DNA of 64,000 nt, taken from contig NZ_FNBU01000003.1 of the NCBI RefSeq assembly GCF_900102435.1, positions 124,001 to 188,000 on the forward strand. Reading direction: 5' to 3'. The position numbers and the translations under genes are program-made. The notes beneath the pieces were generated by a model. The model did no database searches and was not told the DNA's origin. It saw nothing but the letters and a program-made list of their open reading frames with translations. The stretch is from Sporolituus thermophilus DSM 23256. GTDB taxonomy: Bacteria > Bacillota > Negativicutes > Sporomusales > Thermosinaceae. Positions 62,492 to 64,000 of this stretch are shown piece after piece; positions within the stretch are counted from its first letter, which is position 1; every line of letters starts with the position of its first letter.

Positions 62492-62836
62492 GTGGGCAGA
62501 AGATTTCTCTTTAAACGCTTGCGTCAACTCCCGGCCGGGCCGGTGATGCCTTTGTTGCCGGTTGTTAACCCCCTCCAAGCCGTTAATCCCTGCTACCTGT
62601 TGCTAGAGCTGCAGCCGGTGGTGAGACATGGGCTGAACGAGCTTACGGCGACCAATACCCGCCATGTTCTGTTTGAAACGGCAATGATTGCCTACTTGAT
62701 GGGGGTGGGATATGACTATCGCACGGCCTTAGCAATCGTCGAGTCGTGGGAAATTATCAAAACGCTGGACAAAGGGACGCTGTTCCTAGAGCAGTTCCAG
62801 TCAACCCGAGAAGATGACGAAGAGGGAGAGCCGTAA
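62492..62836 (+). CDS. hypothetical protein, 114 aa
   Basis: I do not recognise this protein. It has a basic N-terminus (MGRRFLFKRLRQL) and a proline-rich segment with PLLPVVNP repeated in part. A helical part (TRHVLFETAMIAYLMGVGYDYRTALAIVE, in two pieces about residues 56-84) follows, with an acidic tail. The GTG at 62492 is eight bases from GAAAGGAG; an earlier in-frame GTG at 62474 lies within the hairpin. It may be controlled by the inverted repeat at 62438-62483. Confidence 0.65.
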   Translation: MGRRFLFKRLRQLPAGPVMPLLPVVNPLQAVNPCYLLLELQPVVRHGLNELTATNTRHVLFETAMIAYLMGVGYDYRTALAIVESWEIIKTLDKGTLFLEQFQSTREDDEEGEP

Positions 62837-62850
62837 TGACTCTCCCTTAC
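62824..62850. terminator. weak hairpin between convergent genes
   Basis: GGGAGAG and CTCTCCC form a 7-bp stem whose loop contains the stop codon of the 114-aa gene. No U-run follows, so termination is only suggested. Confidence 0.35.
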
Positions 62851-62860
62851 TATTTATCCC

Positions 62861-63031
62861 TTATTCTTTTGACCTGCTTCCATTTATTATTTTCATTTTG
62901 ATAACGTCCTGGACCGGTTTGCCGGCGTCCTGCGCCAGCAGGCTGGCCATGGCTACGGCGCGGGGCTTATAGCCTTGGCGGAGAAGGTCGTGTCTGGTTG
63001 CCAGTCTTATTGTAGCGGACGGTTGTGACAA
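62861..63031 (-). CDS. 56-aa hypothetical protein downstream of the sensor kinase
   Basis: A TTG-initiated ORF of 56 codons starts two bases after the kinase stop codon, behind TAGGCGGTC, a near-match to a ribosome binding site. The product has a helical, protein-like composition (HDLLRQGYKPRAVAMASLLA, then QDAGKPVQDVIKMKI). Third codon positions are rich in GC like the neighbours. It is probably translated by coupling with the kinase gene. I know no family for it. Confidence 0.5.
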   Translation of the reverse strand: MSQPSATIRLATRHDLLRQGYKPRAVAMASLLAQDAGKPVQDVIKMKIINGSRSKE

Positions 63032-63033
63032 AT

Positions 63034-64000
63034 TTATGACCGCCTAATGTGACCGGCCAGCGGCAGGGTGACGGTAAAGGCCGCGCCTTGGCCCGGCGTG
63101 CTTTCGGCAATAGTCTCGCCACCCATGTACCGGACAAGTTCGCGGGTGATGGCAAGACCGAGACCGGTACCGCCGGCGGCACGGGTCCGGGCTTTATCCA
63201 CGCGGTAAAACCGTTCCCAGATATGGGGAAGGTCGGCTGCGGGGATGCCAGGCCCATAGTCGCGGACGGTAAAAGACGCGTTCGGCGGCGAAAGAGTGAT
63301 GGTCACGTCGATGTTTGACCCAGCCGGCGCGTAGCGGACCGCATTGGTGATGAGATTGAGCGCTACCTGCGCCAGCCGGTCGGGGTCGGCCAGCACTACC
63401 GCCGGTTGGTTGGGCAGACGAAGATTAAGGGTTAGATTTTTACTTGAAAGCAGGGGGGCCAGCCGGTCGGCTTGCTCGTGCCAAAAGTAGCCTAAGTCCA
63501 GGGGCTCTTTGACAATGGACAGGGCGCCTGCTTCCAGTTCGGCCAGGGCCAACAGGTCGCGGAGCAGCCGGTCGATGCGCTTTGCTTCGCCCACAATTGT
63601 GCCTAAGTAGCGATGCTGTTGGTCGGTGTCTTTGACGAGTCCGTCTTGCAGCGCTTCCGCCATGGCTTGGATGGATGCGACCGGTGTCTTAAGTTCATGC
63701 GTAACGTCGGCCAGGAACTTGCGGCGGTTTTCTTCCGCATGGGCCAGTGCTTCGGCCATCGCGTTAAAAGTGCGCCCGAGACGACCGAGTTCGTCGTCGC
63801 CGGTGGCGCCGGTCCGGCTGGTATAGTCGCCGCCGGCAAACCGGGCGGCTGCCAGGCTGATGTCAGCAACGGGGCGGGTAAGGCCGCGGGCCATGACCAG
63901 GGCAAAGGCCAGCGCCGCCAGGATGCCGATGCCGAGGGAGTAAAGAAGAAGCTTTTCTACCGCCTGCGCCGCTTTATTAACGCCGGTGATTGAAGCGTAA
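63034..64000 (-). CDS. sensor histidine kinase, 5'-truncated by the window edge
   Basis: The C-terminal 322 residues of a two-component sensor kinase are present and the reading frame stays open to the window edge. A transmembrane helix (GIGILAALAFALVMARGL region) is followed by HAMP, HisKA with the phosphoacceptor in DVTHELKTPVASIQAMAEAL, and an HATPase domain with NLITNAVRYAPAGS, RDYGPGIP and GGTGLGLAITRELV. The layout resembles BaeS/PhoR-type kinases. The missing sensor domain and partner regulator lie outside the window. Confidence 0.9.
   Translation of the reverse strand, partial: YASITGVNKAAQAVEKLLLYSLGIGILAALAFALVMARGLTRPVADISLAAARFAGGDYTSRTGATGDDELGRLGRTFNAMAEALAHAEENRRKFLADVTHELKTPVASIQAMAEALQDGLVKDTDQQHRYLGTIVGEAKRIDRLLRDLLALAELEAGALSIVKEPLDLGYFWHEQADRLAPLLSSKNLTLNLRLPNQPAVVLADPDRLAQVALNLITNAVRYAPAGSNIDVTITLSPPNASFTVRDYGPGIPAADLPHIWERFYRVDKARTRAAGGTGLGLAITRELVRYMGGETIAESTPGQGAAFTVTLPLAGHIRRS

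Overview
The window looks like core chromosome of an endospore-forming member of the Firmicutes (Bacillota) with high GC and a diderm-like gene style. Negativicutes/Sporomusaceae is my best inference, from the gene order and codon use; no rRNA is present to prove it. Gene order follows two classical Bacillus sporulation neighbourhoods: ywiB-argS-rpoE-pyrG-(...)-spo0F-tal-glpX, and fin-mfd-spoVT-yabM-mazG-HU-(...)-yabP-yabQ-divIC-yabR-(ppx)-spoIIE-(...)-tilS-hpt-ftsH. I see no tRNA, rRNA, CRISPR array, prophage or transposase gene.

Layout. 1-9.8 kb is a loose collection of metabolic and transport genes: an NSS-family symporter, a nitroreductase, an orphan zinc-binding lipoprotein behind a palindromic operator, threonine synthase-like and GluQ genes in one operon, a cytochrome b, and a divergent MurE paralogue. 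It also holds a 43-residue six-cysteine peptide. 9.9-12.5 kb carries a VanW protein, a SpoIID-like protein and a BglII-like PD-(D/E)XK protein. 12.7-24.1 kb is the argS-rpoE-pyrG-sppA-spo0F-tal-glpX block. 24.2-33.9 kb runs from a LysM/M23 peptidase through the fin-mfd-spoVT-flippase-mazG-HU block. 34.0-41.1 kb is a phosphate regulon (phoB, pstB, phoU, phoR inverted, pstS, pstC, pstA). 41.2-49.7 kb holds a small phosphate-linked RNA/ORF candidate, an iron alcohol dehydrogenase, a second SpoIID-like lipoprotein and a GerA-type germination operon with a duplicated C subunit. 49.9-61.4 kb is the yabP-to-ftsH block, and 61.3-64 kb ends with a thioesterase, pssA, small genes and a truncated sensor kinase.

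Regulation can be read directly at many places. Three promoters of the phosphate genes carry TTAACA triplets at exact 11-bp spacing, with the -10 box at a fixed distance. spo0F has a sigma-H-type promoter. spoVT, the LysM/M23 peptidase and the second SpoIID gene have sigma-G-type promoters. The operon of a PrsW-like membrane protein and fin has a sigma-F-type promoter. pyrG starts with a GGG initially transcribed region. The genes therefore combine phosphorelay input (Spo0F), the forespore switch (SpoIIE, Fin, SpoVT), spore envelope assembly (YabP, YabQ, SpoIID-like, flippase) and germination (Ger), with housekeeping genes between them.

The most unusual feature is a family of modular intergenic hairpin repeats at about 3.6-3.9, 7.2-7.4, 8.1-8.3 and 18.6-18.8 kb, with a remnant near 49.8 kb. 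Their flanking arms are conserved, while their stems vary by compensatory base changes.
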